Shown: one piece after another, positions 42,539 through 51,531 of the stretch
Layout: every line of letters begins with the position of its first letter
Numbering within the stretch: the stretch's first letter is position 1
From: JBDGYW01 sp964518955
GTDB lineage: Bacteria; Gemmatimonadota; Gemmatimonadetes; Gemmatimonadales; GWC2-71-9
NCBI GenBank assembly: GCA_964518955.1
Contig: CAZFHS010000001.1
Span: 124,001-188,000, forward strand
Reading direction: 5' to 3'
DNA length: 64,000 nt
The notes under the pieces: generated by a model
Told to the model about the DNA's origin: nothing
Databases searched by the model: none
Seen by the model: only the letters and a program-made list of their open reading frames with translations
Program-made: the position numbers and the translations under genes

Positions 42539-43539
42539 TCTGGGGCGCCGGCGCCATGGGGGGCACCCTCGGTGCCTACTGGACACGCGCCGGTATTGAC
42601 GTTTTGATGGTCGACATCGTAACCGAGCACGTCGAGGTCTGCCGGACCACCGGTCTAGGCATCGAAGGTCCGGTGGAGACGTTTTCGGAGGTCATTCCCT
42701 CAGTCACTCCCGACGAATTGACGGGGCGTTTCAAAAGGGTCGCGTTGGCAGTTAAAGCTCATCACACTGGCGCGGCGATGAATGCGTTGGAACCTCACCT
42801 CGCCGAGAACGGTTTTGTGCTATCGGTACAAAATGGGCTCAACGAAATCGAGATTTCCCGGCGAGTGGGCGAATCCCGCACGATGGGCGCATTCATCAAT
42901 TTTGGCGCAGACTGGCTCGAACCCGGCCGCATCCTCTTCGGCAACCGCGGCGCCGTGGTGTTGGGTGAGGTAGATGGAGTCACTCGCGATCGCACGAGGG
43001 AGATGTTCGAACTGCTCAAAGTTTTCGAGCCGAACACCATTCTAACCAACAACATCTGGGGCTTCCTCTGGGGTAAGCTGGCATACGGTGCTATGCTGTT
43101 TGCCACTGCGCTCAACATGGACTCCATGGCCGACAACTTCGCCGACCCAGCTCGCTACCCGGTCTGGCGGCAGTTGGGTGGCGAGGTGATGGCGGCCGCA
43201 GCCGAGAGAGGAGTCACTCCTGTCGGGTTTGACGGATTCGACCCGGCATCTTTTCTCTTCTCTTCGAGCGACGTCGAGGCGCGTAAGAGCGTTGCCGACT
43301 TGGCAGATTTCAACCGCGGATCAGGTAAGACTCATTCCGGAGTCTGGAGGGACCTAGCCATCCGAAAGAGGCGGACGGAAATCGATCAGCAGATCGGCGT
43401 CATCGGAGAACTGGCAGAAGAAGTAGGAGTAGAGACACCCGCAATCAGCCAGCTCGTCGAGTTGGTGCACGACGTAGAAGAGGGTCGCCGCAAACAATCG
43501 ATCGAAACCTTCGAGGAGTTGTTGCCGGTATGCAAATAG
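42520..43539 (+). CDS. Ketopantoate-reductase-like oxidoreductase
   Basis: About 339 residues. N-terminal Rossmann fold VLIWGAGAMGGTLGAYW for NADP, the ALAVKAHHT lysine region, SVQNGLNE, and the C-terminal helical domain with LWGKLAYG, matching the catalytic Lys region of the ApbA/PanE family. The gene is in a catabolic operon rather than with pantothenate genes, so a different 2-oxo or 2-hydroxy acid substrate is likely. I chose TTG 42520, which has GGAA five bases upstream and overlaps the creatininase stop; an in-frame GTG at 42475 would overlap by 64 bases. Confidence 0.85.
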   Translation: MGEPVLIWGAGAMGGTLGAYWTRAGIDVLMVDIVTEHVEVCRTTGLGIEGPVETFSEVIPSVTPDELTGRFKRVALAVKAHHTGAAMNALEPHLAENGFVLSVQNGLNEIEISRRVGESRTMGAFINFGADWLEPGRILFGNRGAVVLGEVDGVTRDRTREMFELLKVFEPNTILTNNIWGFLWGKLAYGAMLFATALNMDSMADNFADPARYPVWRQLGGEVMAAAAERGVTPVGFDGFDPASFLFSSSDVEARKSVADLADFNRGSGKTHSGVWRDLAIRKRRTEIDQQIGVIGELAEEVGVETPAISQLVELVHDVEEGRRKQSIETFEELLPVCK

Positions 43540-44285
43540 ACTTTTCAAATCGCCTGGCGCTGGTGACCGGTGCAGCCCAGGGCATCGGACAGGCGATCGC
43601 CCAGCACTTCATCGACTCAGGCGCCAGAGTCCACCTCCTCGACATCGACGAGATCGGGCTGGCAAACACCGCGCGAGAGCTGAACGCCGGGTACCACGCC
43701 CTGGATCTGTCGAACCGTGAAGCCGTCGACGAGGTCGTCGACGAAATAGAGCGGTCTGCGGGGCCAATAGAGATCCTGGTCAACTCCGCCGGCGGCGTTC
43801 GTGGGCAGGTTGGGAGACCGATACAGGAGATCGATGAAGCCGATTGGTACTCGATTTTCCAGGCCAATGTCGATAGCGCTTTCTGGCTAGCGCAGGCGGT
43901 CGGGCCACGTATGATGGCGAGAGAGAGCGGACGCATAATCTTCATCGCGTCGGGTGCAGGGCTACGACCCAGCAAGACAGGGATTCAGGCGTACACGGCT
44001 GCGAAACACGCTCTCGTCGGTCTGACCAAACAACTCTCATGGGAGTTCGCACCGAAGGGTGTCACGGTCAATTCGGTGGCGCCTGGATTCGTATTGTCGA
44101 ATCCGTCAACTCACAAACAGTGGGAGAGTTACGGCTCCGAAGGCCAGGCGCGCCTCGTAGAAGGAATCCACACGCGCCGCCTGGGAAAGGCGGAAGACAT
44201 CGCGGCCGCGGTCACCTTCTTGGCCAGTGATGCCGCTGGGTGGATTAGTGGCCACATACTGTCCGTGGACGGCGGGAGGTCGTGA
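43530..44285 (+). CDS. Short-chain dehydrogenase/reductase
   Basis: 251 residues, classical SDR: TGAAQGIGQAIAQ cofactor motif, LDIDE (Asp selects NAD), NSAGG, catalytic Ser in FIASGAG, and YTAAKHALVG with the Tyr and Lys. C-terminal SVAPGFVLSNPSTHK, then SGHILSVDGGRS. Its ATG lies inside the 3' end of the previous gene and its stop overlaps the next start (GTGA), so it is tightly coupled. The substrate is not identifiable. Confidence 0.92.
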   Translation: MQIDFSNRLALVTGAAQGIGQAIAQHFIDSGARVHLLDIDEIGLANTARELNAGYHALDLSNREAVDEVVDEIERSAGPIEILVNSAGGVRGQVGRPIQEIDEADWYSIFQANVDSAFWLAQAVGPRMMARESGRIIFIASGAGLRPSKTGIQAYTAAKHALVGLTKQLSWEFAPKGVTVNSVAPGFVLSNPSTHKQWESYGSEGQARLVEGIHTRRLGKAEDIAAAVTFLASDAAGWISGHILSVDGGRS

Positions 44286-45685
44286 GCGACCCGATCCTGA
44301 CTTTTCTAGAGGCAGAAATGCCGGCGATCATCGACAGGTTGTTCGAGCTGGTACGCATACCCTCGGTCAGCACTGACCCGTCGTACTTGGAGGGAATGGC
44401 CGAGGCAAGAGAGGTCCTGCAATCACGACTACGGGAAATGGGACTATCGAACGTCCGAACACTCGACGCAGGCAGCCATCCGGCCGTTTACGGAGAGTGG
44501 CTAGCTGCAGGCGATAGGCCCACCATCTTGGTCTACGGTCACTACGATGTACAACCTCCCGATCCGCTAGACCTATGGCGCTCGCCACCATTTGAACCGG
44601 AGATCCGAGCCGATCGCATCTACGGTCGCGGAGTTTCCGACGACAAGGCGCCCTCTTCGATAGCTCTCGAAACCATGGCGGCGTTCCTGTCCGTCGAAGG
44701 TGAGTTGCCGTTCAATATGAAAGTGCTCCTCGAAGGTGAAGAAGAAACCGGCAGTGCCACGCTCGAAGCCATACTCGACAATCACCGCGATTTGCTCGAG
44801 GTAGATGCGGTCTTATCAGCAGATGGGGCGCGATGGATCCCAGGATTGAACGCGGTCAACGTCGGGTCACGCGGCAATGCCGGGTTCGAGTTCACCGTTA
44901 GAACAGCAGAGAAGGATTTGCACTCCGGACGGTACGGCGGCGTGGTGCCCAATGCGCTCCATTTGCTGGCTGAGCTTGTGGCCGGTTTGCACGCGCACGA
45001 TGGATCGGTTGCGGTGCCCGGGTTCTACGACGGCGCTCGCGAGATCGACAGCGAACAACGAGCAGCGCTCAACGAGATTCCGTTTGACGAGGATGCGTTT
45101 ATCGCAAACACAGGCGCGGAACCCGTTGGTGAGCCAGGATACTCGACTCTGGAGAGACTGTGGCTCCGCCCCTGCCTGGACGTAAACGGTATGTGGGGGG
45201 GGTACACTGCGCCCGGCGGCAAGACCGTGATCCCCAATGAGGCCCACGCAAAACTGACAGTGCGAGTTGTTCCCGGCCAGGATCCCACGGTTGTTTCGAA
45301 GTGCGTAAAGGACCTTCTCCTCGAGAGCTGTCCAAGCGGATGTACGATTGAGTTTGGCACCGATCGCGGTCGATCCGCAGCGTACGAACTGCCCGCAGAT
45401 CATCCGTTGCTGAATGCCGTAGAGCTTGCGCTGGAGGACACATTTGGCTCCCCACCACACCGAATCCGCATCGGCGGCACTTTGCCCATGGCAGACCTGG
45501 TACGCCAAGTGCTCGGTGTCGACACCGTGATGTTTTCGTTCTCAATCGCAGACGAAGACTTTCACGCACCAAACGAATTCTTCCGGCTATCATCGATTGA
45601 CGAGGGTTTGCGGGCGTGGACAGCGCTGTTCAGGAGGCTGGGGGAGATGAGTTCTGCCGACTACTCGAACTTCAAGCGTCGCTAA
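44282..45685 (+). CDS. M20-family dipeptidase
   Basis: 467 residues. Two-zinc peptidase motifs: LVYGHYDVQPPDP (His, Asp), GRGVSDDKAP (bridging Asp), EGEEETGS (catalytic Glu-Glu), and the dimerisation domain around residues 190-340 (TVRTAEKDLHSGRYGG). This is the ArgE/DapE/CNDP-type group with cytosolic nonspecific dipeptidase-like spacing. It hydrolyses a dipeptide or N-acyl amino acid as the last step of the operon. Starts at GTG with GGGAGG before it. Confidence 0.92.
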   Translation: MSDPILTFLEAEMPAIIDRLFELVRIPSVSTDPSYLEGMAEAREVLQSRLREMGLSNVRTLDAGSHPAVYGEWLAAGDRPTILVYGHYDVQPPDPLDLWRSPPFEPEIRADRIYGRGVSDDKAPSSIALETMAAFLSVEGELPFNMKVLLEGEEETGSATLEAILDNHRDLLEVDAVLSADGARWIPGLNAVNVGSRGNAGFEFTVRTAEKDLHSGRYGGVVPNALHLLAELVAGLHAHDGSVAVPGFYDGAREIDSEQRAALNEIPFDEDAFIANTGAEPVGEPGYSTLERLWLRPCLDVNGMWGGYTAPGGKTVIPNEAHAKLTVRVVPGQDPTVVSKCVKDLLLESCPSGCTIEFGTDRGRSAAYELPADHPLLNAVELALEDTFGSPPHRIRIGGTLPMADLVRQVLGVDTVMFSFSIADEDFHAPNEFFRLSSIDEGLRAWTALFRRLGEMSSADYSNFKRR

Positions 45686-45720
45686 ACCAATCAACGACCG
45701 ACGCAATCGTTGCGGTTTTC

Positions 45721-45820
45721 TGCCGCGGATGTGCTCTGACGTTCGCTGAGCCCCGCAACTCCCCCACGATACAACGGGTACTCCACCCAACAGACAAGTC
45801 CGCGTTCATCCGCGGCAAAA
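45721..45820. repeat. Dispersed intergenic repeat, copy D
   Basis: TGCCGCGGATGTGCTCTGAC at the left, core TACTCCACCCAACA, right arm GTCCGCGTTCATCCGCGGCA. Lies between the peptidase and the toxin genes, forming the left boundary of the toxin-antitoxin pair. Confidence 0.7.
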
Positions 45821-45827
45821 TCAATGA

Positions 45828-46229
45828 TTATTCGGGTTCAACTCGACGCAGGTCGGGAATCTTGTCAAAATCACGGTCGAAACTGCAGATGCCGTCCAAT
45901 CCGTTGACCAACACGACCGCTACATGCAGCGCATCGCGCGCGCCAAGCGAACGATGCGCATCCATCAATTTCAACGCCCTGTCAGTGGTTTCTGCGTCTA
46001 TCGGCAGGACTACTGGAATCACGCTCCTCGCCAAGGTGTAGACACGCTTGCCGTCCACCCACCGGTTGATCGACCTGTTTCGATGGAGGATCTCCTGAAA
46101 CGCTTCCACATCCAGCGCAGCGTCAACCTCTCCTAGAGCGACACGTTCCAGGAAAGCCAGGCATCGTTTCCGCTTTCGAGCCACATCACTTGCGGCGTAC
46201 ATGATCACGTTCGAATCGACTAGTATCAT
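45828..46229 (-). CDS. VapC-type PIN-domain toxin
   Basis: 133 residues, single PIN domain: ILVDSNVIMYA (first Asp), DVEAFQEILHR (Glu), GARDALHVAV (Asp) and SFDRDFDKIP (Asp) give the four acidic metal ligands. Such toxins are RNases that cut tRNA or rRNA. The ATG overlaps the stop of the antitoxin gene (ATGA), the usual VapBC arrangement. Full-length catalytic residues indicate an active toxin. Confidence 0.92.
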   Translation of the reverse strand: MILVDSNVIMYAASDVARKRKRCLAFLERVALGEVDAALDVEAFQEILHRNRSINRWVDGKRVYTLARSVIPVVLPIDAETTDRALKLMDAHRSLGARDALHVAVVLVNGLDGICSFDRDFDKIPDLRRVEPE

Positions 46230-46477
46230 GGCAGCAACTCACGAACGTCCGGAATTGACTCCCGCTTCATCTGTCGGACTGAACCTGCCGGCAAAGTAAG
46301 CTCGCCAAGCTCCTTTACTGCCAACACACGGTCCTCAATTGAGTACAGGCCGTAGTGTTTTTCGCACGCCCCTCTGATGAGCGCGCCGATGCTGCTGCCC
46401 CGCTTCTCGGCGAGCGCACTGAGTCCTTTGTGCAACTCCGGTGTAAGGAGAATCGTCGTCTTCTTAGAGAGTGCCAT
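46226..46477 (-). CDS. Ribbon-helix-helix antitoxin
   Basis: About 83 residues. N-terminal ribbon-helix-helix (KKTTILLTPELHKGLSALAEKRGSSIGALIRGA) then a C-terminal tail that should bind the toxin (TLPAGSVRQMKRESIPDVRELL). I chose ATG 46477: GGAGG lies six bases upstream, and the longer frame would cover the operator. It should repress its own operon through the palindrome just upstream and neutralise the PIN toxin. Confidence 0.88.
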   Translation of the reverse strand: MALSKKTTILLTPELHKGLSALAEKRGSSIGALIRGACEKHYGLYSIEDRVLAVKELGELTLPAGSVRQMKRESIPDVRELLP

Positions 46478-46483
46478 ATACAC

Positions 46484-46497
46484 CTCCATATATGGAG
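46484..46497. promoter_or_regulatory. Candidate antitoxin operator palindrome
   Basis: CTCCATATATGGAG is a perfect 14-bp palindrome that overlaps the ribosome binding site of the antitoxin gene. Short A/T-centred palindromes at this position are typical sites for autoregulating RHH antitoxins. Confidence 0.65.
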
Positions 46498-46861
46498 CAT
46501 ATCTGTATCGTTCCCGAGTGTCAATACAGTCTTTCATGGCGCCCCCTACAATCTTAGACCGACAGGATCGCTACTTCTTGGTAGGTCCACATAGGCAGAA
46601 ATGCGCATGCGGGTGCGAAAATCCGCATCACTTCGCGTCGATCCGCAGCCAATCCTCGCCTCGAATGGAATAGTGTACTTTCGCCGCTGATTGACGCGGA
46701 CGGACGCGGAGCCCCCCACCTCACCCATCGAAAGAGGTATCGCCACCCAACCCAACACACAACTCCGCGTTTTCCGCGTTCCTCCGCGGCTAACACCCCA
46801 AATCCATCCAACCTCACCACTTGCTATTGCCCTTCCGATTGATGGCCTACATACTCTCGTA
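46498..46861. repeat. Intergenic region with degenerate half repeat and dispersed repeat copy E
   Basis: A half unit with GCATGCGGGTGCGAAAATCC and GCGTCGATCCGCAGCC lies at 46596-46650. Copy E at 46682-46790 has GATTGACGCGGACGGACGCG on the left, core GCCACCCAACCCAACA, and right arm AACTCCGCGTTTTCCGCG then CTCCGCGGC. No gene lies in this 360-base stretch; the promoters of the antitoxin (minus) and metallo-hydrolase (plus) genes must be here. Confidence 0.7.
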
Positions 46862-47731
46862 ATGCTTCGGCTGGCTTTGAGATTGTTCGCGGTATGCCTG
46901 GTGTTGGCCGTTTACGGGCACGCTACAGCGCAGATACCCGATCGCGTCGAGGTGATGTTCCTCGACGTCGGCCAGGGCGACGCAACTCTGATCCGTTCTC
47001 CTGAAGGAACGGTGGCGTTGATCGACGCCGGGCCTGACGAAACCATCGTGGACCAATTGAGGCAGCACGGCGTTACTGTCGTCGACATTGCCATCGCTTC
47101 CCATGCTCACGCCGACCACATCGGAGGGATGGATGCGGTAATTCGATCTCTGCCCGTTCGATACTACACCGACAACGGTATGCCACACACGACAGCAACC
47201 TACGAGAGATTGATGCAAGCGCTGCAGGCTTCGGACATCACCTATCTCGAAGCGACCGAACGAAGTATCAGCCTGGGAAGTGTGGAACTCACCATTCTGC
47301 CGCCGCCTGGAAGGGGAGGTCAGAACAACAACGCCGTTGGTGTACTTGTGGAGTACGGTCGTTTCAAGACCTTGCTTACAGGTGACTCCGAAGAGGAAGA
47401 GCTACAACACTTCATGGATCAGGGCGTGCCGCGGGTGACAGTTCTCAAAGCCCCACATCACGGGAGCAGAGACGCTCTGACGCCGGCTTGGCTCAACACC
47501 GTCACACCGCAGGTGGTGGTCGTGTCGTGCGGATCGGATAATCGCTACGGCCATCCGCATCCCTGGGCACTTCGCTATTACAGCAACGTCGCCGACGCAG
47601 TCTATCGAACCGATATAGACGGCGAAGTGTTCGTGCTCGGCGCGCGGGATGGGACGTATGCGGTGCATACCGAGCAAGGTGCAACGAGCAGCGGCTCCAC
47701 ATTACCCAAACCAGGTGGAGGAGGGCGATAA
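46862..47731 (+). CDS. ComEC/Rec2-like exported metallo-hydrolase
   Basis: About 289 residues with a signal peptide (LRLFAVCLVLAVYGHATAQ) and a ComEC-C-type metallo-beta-lactamase domain: VMFLDVGQGDATLI, ASHAHADHIGGMD (HxHxDH), LLTGDSEEE, KAPHHGSRD and SCGSDNRYGHPHP. No membrane channel domain is present. Related proteins of ComEC hydrolase type act on nucleic acid or related phosphodiesters outside the membrane. A DUF3006 gene follows six bases downstream, a frequent pairing. The frame extends upstream to 46691, into repeat copy E, which is not coding. Confidence 0.88.
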   Translation: MLRLALRLFAVCLVLAVYGHATAQIPDRVEVMFLDVGQGDATLIRSPEGTVALIDAGPDETIVDQLRQHGVTVVDIAIASHAHADHIGGMDAVIRSLPVRYYTDNGMPHTTATYERLMQALQASDITYLEATERSISLGSVELTILPPPGRGGQNNNAVGVLVEYGRFKTLLTGDSEEEELQHFMDQGVPRVTVLKAPHHGSRDALTPAWLNTVTPQVVVVSCGSDNRYGHPHPWALRYYSNVADAVYRTDIDGEVFVLGARDGTYAVHTEQGATSSGSTLPKPGGGGR

Positions 47732-47737
47732 CGACCA

Positions 47738-48013
47738 ATGTCTACTGAGCGAATTTACGTCGTGGATCGAATCGAGGGCGAGTTGGTGGTACTCATCGCT
47801 GATGAAACGGGAGAAAAGGAGAATCTCGATTCGTGGGAACTGCCGGTGGTCGATGAAGGTACGGTATTGGCCGTGAAACTCGACACCAACGACAAGCCGC
47901 AGTGGGGCTCGGTTTCGATACTCGAGGAAGAAACCGAACGACGAAAGAAGTACGGATCCGACCGCCTGGAAGATCTGAAGAAACGCGACCCAGGCGGCGA
48001 CATTGCGCTTTGA
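47738..48013 (+). CDS. DUF3006 family protein
   Basis: 91 residues; the first 65 match the DUF3006 pattern (YVVDRIEGELVVLIADETGE, LPVVDEGTVLAVKLD), a small beta-barrel-like domain. The charged tail (EEETERRKKYGSDRLEDLKKRDPG) is predicted helical. Function unknown; family members often sit next to ComEC-like hydrolases, as here, hinting at an accessory or regulatory role. The gene is followed by a terminator. Confidence 0.85.
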   Translation: MSTERIYVVDRIEGELVVLIADETGEKENLDSWELPVVDEGTVLAVKLDTNDKPQWGSVSILEEETERRKKYGSDRLEDLKKRDPGGDIAL

Positions 48014-48043
48014 TGCCCCCTGGCTGACGCATAGGCATCAGAA

Positions 48044-48073
48044 AACCCCGCGCCGCCGAAACGGCACGGGGTT
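48044..48073. terminator. Terminator between convergent genes
   Basis: AACCCCGCGCCG pairs with CGGCACGGGGTT (one mismatch, six-base loop). A/T bases flank both sides, so it can serve the plus-strand DUF3006 operon and the minus-strand Asp-box gene. Confidence 0.75.
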
Positions 48074-48091
48074 GAATGTTTGGCGCAACGA

Positions 48092-51000
48092 CTACGGTTG
48101 AATCGTAACCAATCCACCGAGATTACTATCTCTCAACATCGTGTTGAACGCTGCGACATCGTTGGATACCAGAGCCCTGAACCTGGCCTGGTAGTCGCGC
48201 AAACGTCCCTTGAGCAACTCATGCACTTCCCTGGCCTGCTGCGTCGGAGGCCAATCCGATCCCACACCGCCCCATGAAGTTTCGACATCTGCATAAAGGA
48301 AGCCGAACCTCGCATACAGTTTGGCCGGGTTTCTGAATACGTCTTGCCCTCCACCCGTAAGCCTCATCTGGAACAGGTTCTGTTCGAAATCGACGAGCGT
48401 CGAATCGAGAGTCTTCCCGGCCGCAACAACTGAGCTGAACTGCTCCTGTCCTTCGAGACGAGCGCTGAGATCGAGAATCTGCTTCCGGATCCACTCGACC
48501 TCGTTGATCAGTTCCACGACCTCGGTGAGGTTGTCTCGAATCTCCAGTGACATTCCAACCTGCTGCCTGATGTCTTCGAGCGTGCCTGTGGAGGTCGGGT
48601 CCCTTCTGACAACGAGTGGCTGGGCGAACGTCTGGCCATCCACCTCTAGCTGCACCGTGTATGTACCAGGCACCGCCAACGGGCGAATGCCGCTGCCACG
48701 GACGCCCCAGGTGCTTATTCCGCGATAGCCCGTAGAATCGAGCTTCACCCAAGGTGCATACAGTGGCGCTGTGCGAAGCTTTGGCGAAATGTTCGGCTTG
48801 TGCCGCAGGTCCCAATTCACACGGTTGATACCGGCCGAGTTTGTTGCCTTGACCGTGTCCACCACGGTTCCCCGATCGTCGAGAATCGTAATCTTAACTG
48901 CGCTGTCTGACTTCGATTTCAAGTAGTAGTGAATCGAAGCACCGTACGTCGGGTTGTCGCCCTGCGACGGGTCGTCATGGACCTCCATGGGCGCGCCCTT
49001 CATCAGGAAACGATACGCCGGACGCGGCTCGAAAAGATGATGGTCGGACTCAACAACTTCCTGATTGAGTCTCTGTATCGGTGTGATGTCATCCAAGATC
49101 CAGAAACCACGACCGTAGGTACCGACGACCAGGTCATTGAAATGTTCCTGCACCACGAGCCAATGCACCGGCGCGTGCGGGAGGTTCGTCTGAAGCGGCT
49201 GCCAACGTTCTCCGTCGTTGAACGAAACGTAGAGTCCGTTTTCCGTTCCGGCATAAAGCAGTCCCTGCCGAGTGGGGTCTTCCCGCACCACGTGGGCGTA
49301 GCTGAACACGTTCACCGGTATGCCTTCCACGATCCGGCGCCAGCTCTGACCGTAATCTGTAGTCTTGTATATGTAAGGATCGCGGTTGTTGACCTGGTGC
49401 AGATCGACCGTGATGTACGCGCTTCCCGCGTCGTAACGCGACGGTTCGATATTGCTGATCGTGCCGAGCGGTGGCAGATCCGGAATGTTGTCGGTGAGGT
49501 TTGTCCAATTCCCGCCGGCGTCACGCGTAATGTGCACCAGACCGTCATTGGTGCCAGCCCAGATCACACCCGCTTCGATCGGAGATTCGGCAATCGCAAA
49601 GACGAGAGCCGCGTATTCTACACCGAGGTTGTCTCTCACGAGACCGCCGGAATTGGCGAGTAGCGCTGGATCGGCCGTGGAGAGGTCGGGACTGATTACC
49701 TGCCAGCTGGCTCCCTCGTCAGTGGTCTGATGAACGTACTGACTGCCTGTATAGATCTTGTTGTGATCGTGCGGGGAGATGTGAATCGGGAAGGTCCACT
49801 GGATGCGGTATTTCACTTCGCCTGCCGGCCAGCCCATGTAGCTCTCGGGCCAGATATCAACCGATCGGGCATGACCGGTGTTGCGCTCAAACCGCGTGAA
49901 CCCCGCGGCAAAGCAACCCGACCAAACGATGTTGCTGTCTTCAGGGTCGGGGTACGCGAAACCACACTCACATGCGCCAACGTGCTTCCACTCGGCCGTA
50001 CCAATGCCACCACCACCGAAGGAGGCGTACAGGCTGTTGGAAGGCCCGTGCGTGGATGGACCGTCCTGCCGGTTTCCGTACACGTTGTAAGGGATCTCGT
50101 TGTCGACGGCTACGTGATACATCTGTGCGATCGGCAGGCGAACGCCTCGCCACGATTCGCCTCGATTGACGGAGATTGCGACATACTGATCGTTACCCAC
50201 AATCATCCGACTCGGGTTGGTGGGATCGATCCACATATCGTGGTGGTCGCCGCCGGCGATTCTGAATCGCTTTGCTGTCACGCCGCCGTCTATGGAAATG
50301 GACGCTCTGGGGGCCAACGTATAGATCTCGTTCTCATCGTCGGGCGCTACGGCGAGTCGGGTGTAGTAGTGAGGACGCTGGGTGAGCTCGTGATCGTGGC
50401 TGATGAGGCGCCAGCTGTTACCGCCGTCGTCTGACCTCCACAGTACCCCACTCTCCGTCTCCCTGCCCTCTCGTGGTTCACCATCTGAAGTCTCGATGAG
50501 AGCATAGACGCGATTCGAGTTACTCGGCGCTATCGCAAGGCCAATCTTGCCGATAGTGGTCGTGGGGAGTCCGTTGTCCTCCAGGCGTTTCCACGTGATG
50601 CCACCGTCGGCCGAACGGAAGATCCCCCCGTTCGTGCTGCCGCTATTCCGGCCCCAGGTTCGTATCTCGAGTCGCCACATGGCAGCGAAGAGAATACGCG
50701 GATTGTTGGGGTCCATGACTATGTCAGCGGCGCCGTGCTCCTCGTCTACGAAGAGTACCTGTTCCCAAGTAACACCACCGTCGGTGGTACGGTAAACGCC
50801 TCGTTCCTGTTGAGGCCCATAGGAGTGCCCCATTGCCGCAGCTAGCACGACGTTTGGATCTCGCGGATCGATTACGATGCGTCCGATTCGGCCAGTTGCC
50901 TCGAGCCCCACATGCTGCCATGTCTTTCCGGCGTCTGTGGATTTGTAGATGCCGTTTCCTATGGAGATGTTGCTCCTGATGAACGTCTCGCCAGTTCCGG

Positions 51001-51316
51001 CCCAGATGACGTTTGGGTCGGAGGCGGCAACAGCCAGCGCACTCACTGAAGAGACTTCCTGATCGTCGAAGATCGATTCCCAGTGCGTGCCGCCGTCAGC
51101 CGTCTTCCACAGGCCACCCGATGCCGCACCTGCGTATATGACATTCGGGTCGCCTGGTATGCCCGCGACCGCCGCTAGACGGTTGCCGGGAGGGCCTATG
51201 TGTCGGTATTTGAGCGGTGAGTAAAGCTCCGGATCGATTGTCTGGGCAACTGCTTGAGTTGAAAGACCCGCGAACAAAACCAACATCGCGAGACCCAATC
51301 GTACTCTAGGCATCAA
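48092..51316 (-). CDS. Large exported Asp-box (BNR/VPS10-like) beta-propeller protein
   Basis: 1,074 residues with a signal peptide (GLAMLVLFAGLSTQAVAQ). At least nine Asp-box motifs of the form S/T-x-D-x-G-x-x-W are spread over residues 50-720 (KTADGGTHW, KSTDAGKTW, RTTDGGVTW, RSADGGITW, RSDDGGNSW, ITRDAGGNW, KTTDYGQSW), giving two probable beta-propellers as in VPS10/oligoxyloglucan-cellobiohydrolase-like folds. A beta-sandwich (about 790-900) and a helical C-terminal segment (QQVGMSLEIRDNLTEVVELI) follow. Usually annotated as a glycosyl-hydrolase-like protein, but no catalytic acid is evident; a binding or peptidase-accessory role is as likely. A homologue begins at 62.6 kb. Confidence 0.88.
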   Translation of the reverse strand: MMPRVRLGLAMLVLFAGLSTQAVAQTIDPELYSPLKYRHIGPPGNRLAAVAGIPGDPNVIYAGAASGGLWKTADGGTHWESIFDDQEVSSVSALAVAASDPNVIWAGTGETFIRSNISIGNGIYKSTDAGKTWQHVGLEATGRIGRIVIDPRDPNVVLAAAMGHSYGPQQERGVYRTTDGGVTWEQVLFVDEEHGAADIVMDPNNPRILFAAMWRLEIRTWGRNSGSTNGGIFRSADGGITWKRLEDNGLPTTTIGKIGLAIAPSNSNRVYALIETSDGEPREGRETESGVLWRSDDGGNSWRLISHDHELTQRPHYYTRLAVAPDDENEIYTLAPRASISIDGGVTAKRFRIAGGDHHDMWIDPTNPSRMIVGNDQYVAISVNRGESWRGVRLPIAQMYHVAVDNEIPYNVYGNRQDGPSTHGPSNSLYASFGGGGIGTAEWKHVGACECGFAYPDPEDSNIVWSGCFAAGFTRFERNTGHARSVDIWPESYMGWPAGEVKYRIQWTFPIHISPHDHNKIYTGSQYVHQTTDEGASWQVISPDLSTADPALLANSGGLVRDNLGVEYAALVFAIAESPIEAGVIWAGTNDGLVHITRDAGGNWTNLTDNIPDLPPLGTISNIEPSRYDAGSAYITVDLHQVNNRDPYIYKTTDYGQSWRRIVEGIPVNVFSYAHVVREDPTRQGLLYAGTENGLYVSFNDGERWQPLQTNLPHAPVHWLVVQEHFNDLVVGTYGRGFWILDDITPIQRLNQEVVESDHHLFEPRPAYRFLMKGAPMEVHDDPSQGDNPTYGASIHYYLKSKSDSAVKITILDDRGTVVDTVKATNSAGINRVNWDLRHKPNISPKLRTAPLYAPWVKLDSTGYRGISTWGVRGSGIRPLAVPGTYTVQLEVDGQTFAQPLVVRRDPTSTGTLEDIRQQVGMSLEIRDNLTEVVELINEVEWIRKQILDLSARLEGQEQFSSVVAAGKTLDSTLVDFEQNLFQMRLTGGGQDVFRNPAKLYARFGFLYADVETSWGGVGSDWPPTQQAREVHELLKGRLRDYQARFRALVSNDVAAFNTMLRDSNLGGLVTIQP

Positions 51317-51531
51317 CAGCCTCCTGGAGGGTGAGGGATATCGACTGTCCGTGACTGCAAAACTACACGGCTAGCCAACTCCTTACCATCATGGCATTTT
51401 GTTTGGTTCGAAGAGTTCACAAACATGACTTGGAGTTTGAGTCGTACACCGATTGGTGTCGCCACACAATTCGACTTGGGCGCTCCAACAAGAAACAGCA
51501 GGACGGTTGAGGAAATGAGGGAGGACGAAGC

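Noticed and set aside
46691..46861. Upstream extension of the ComEC-like protein
   Set aside because: The extra codons read through dispersed repeat copy E; the signal peptide begins at 46862.
49730..50434. A 234-residue open frame on the plus strand
   Set aside because: Opposite the Asp-box protein; no motif and no ribosome binding site.
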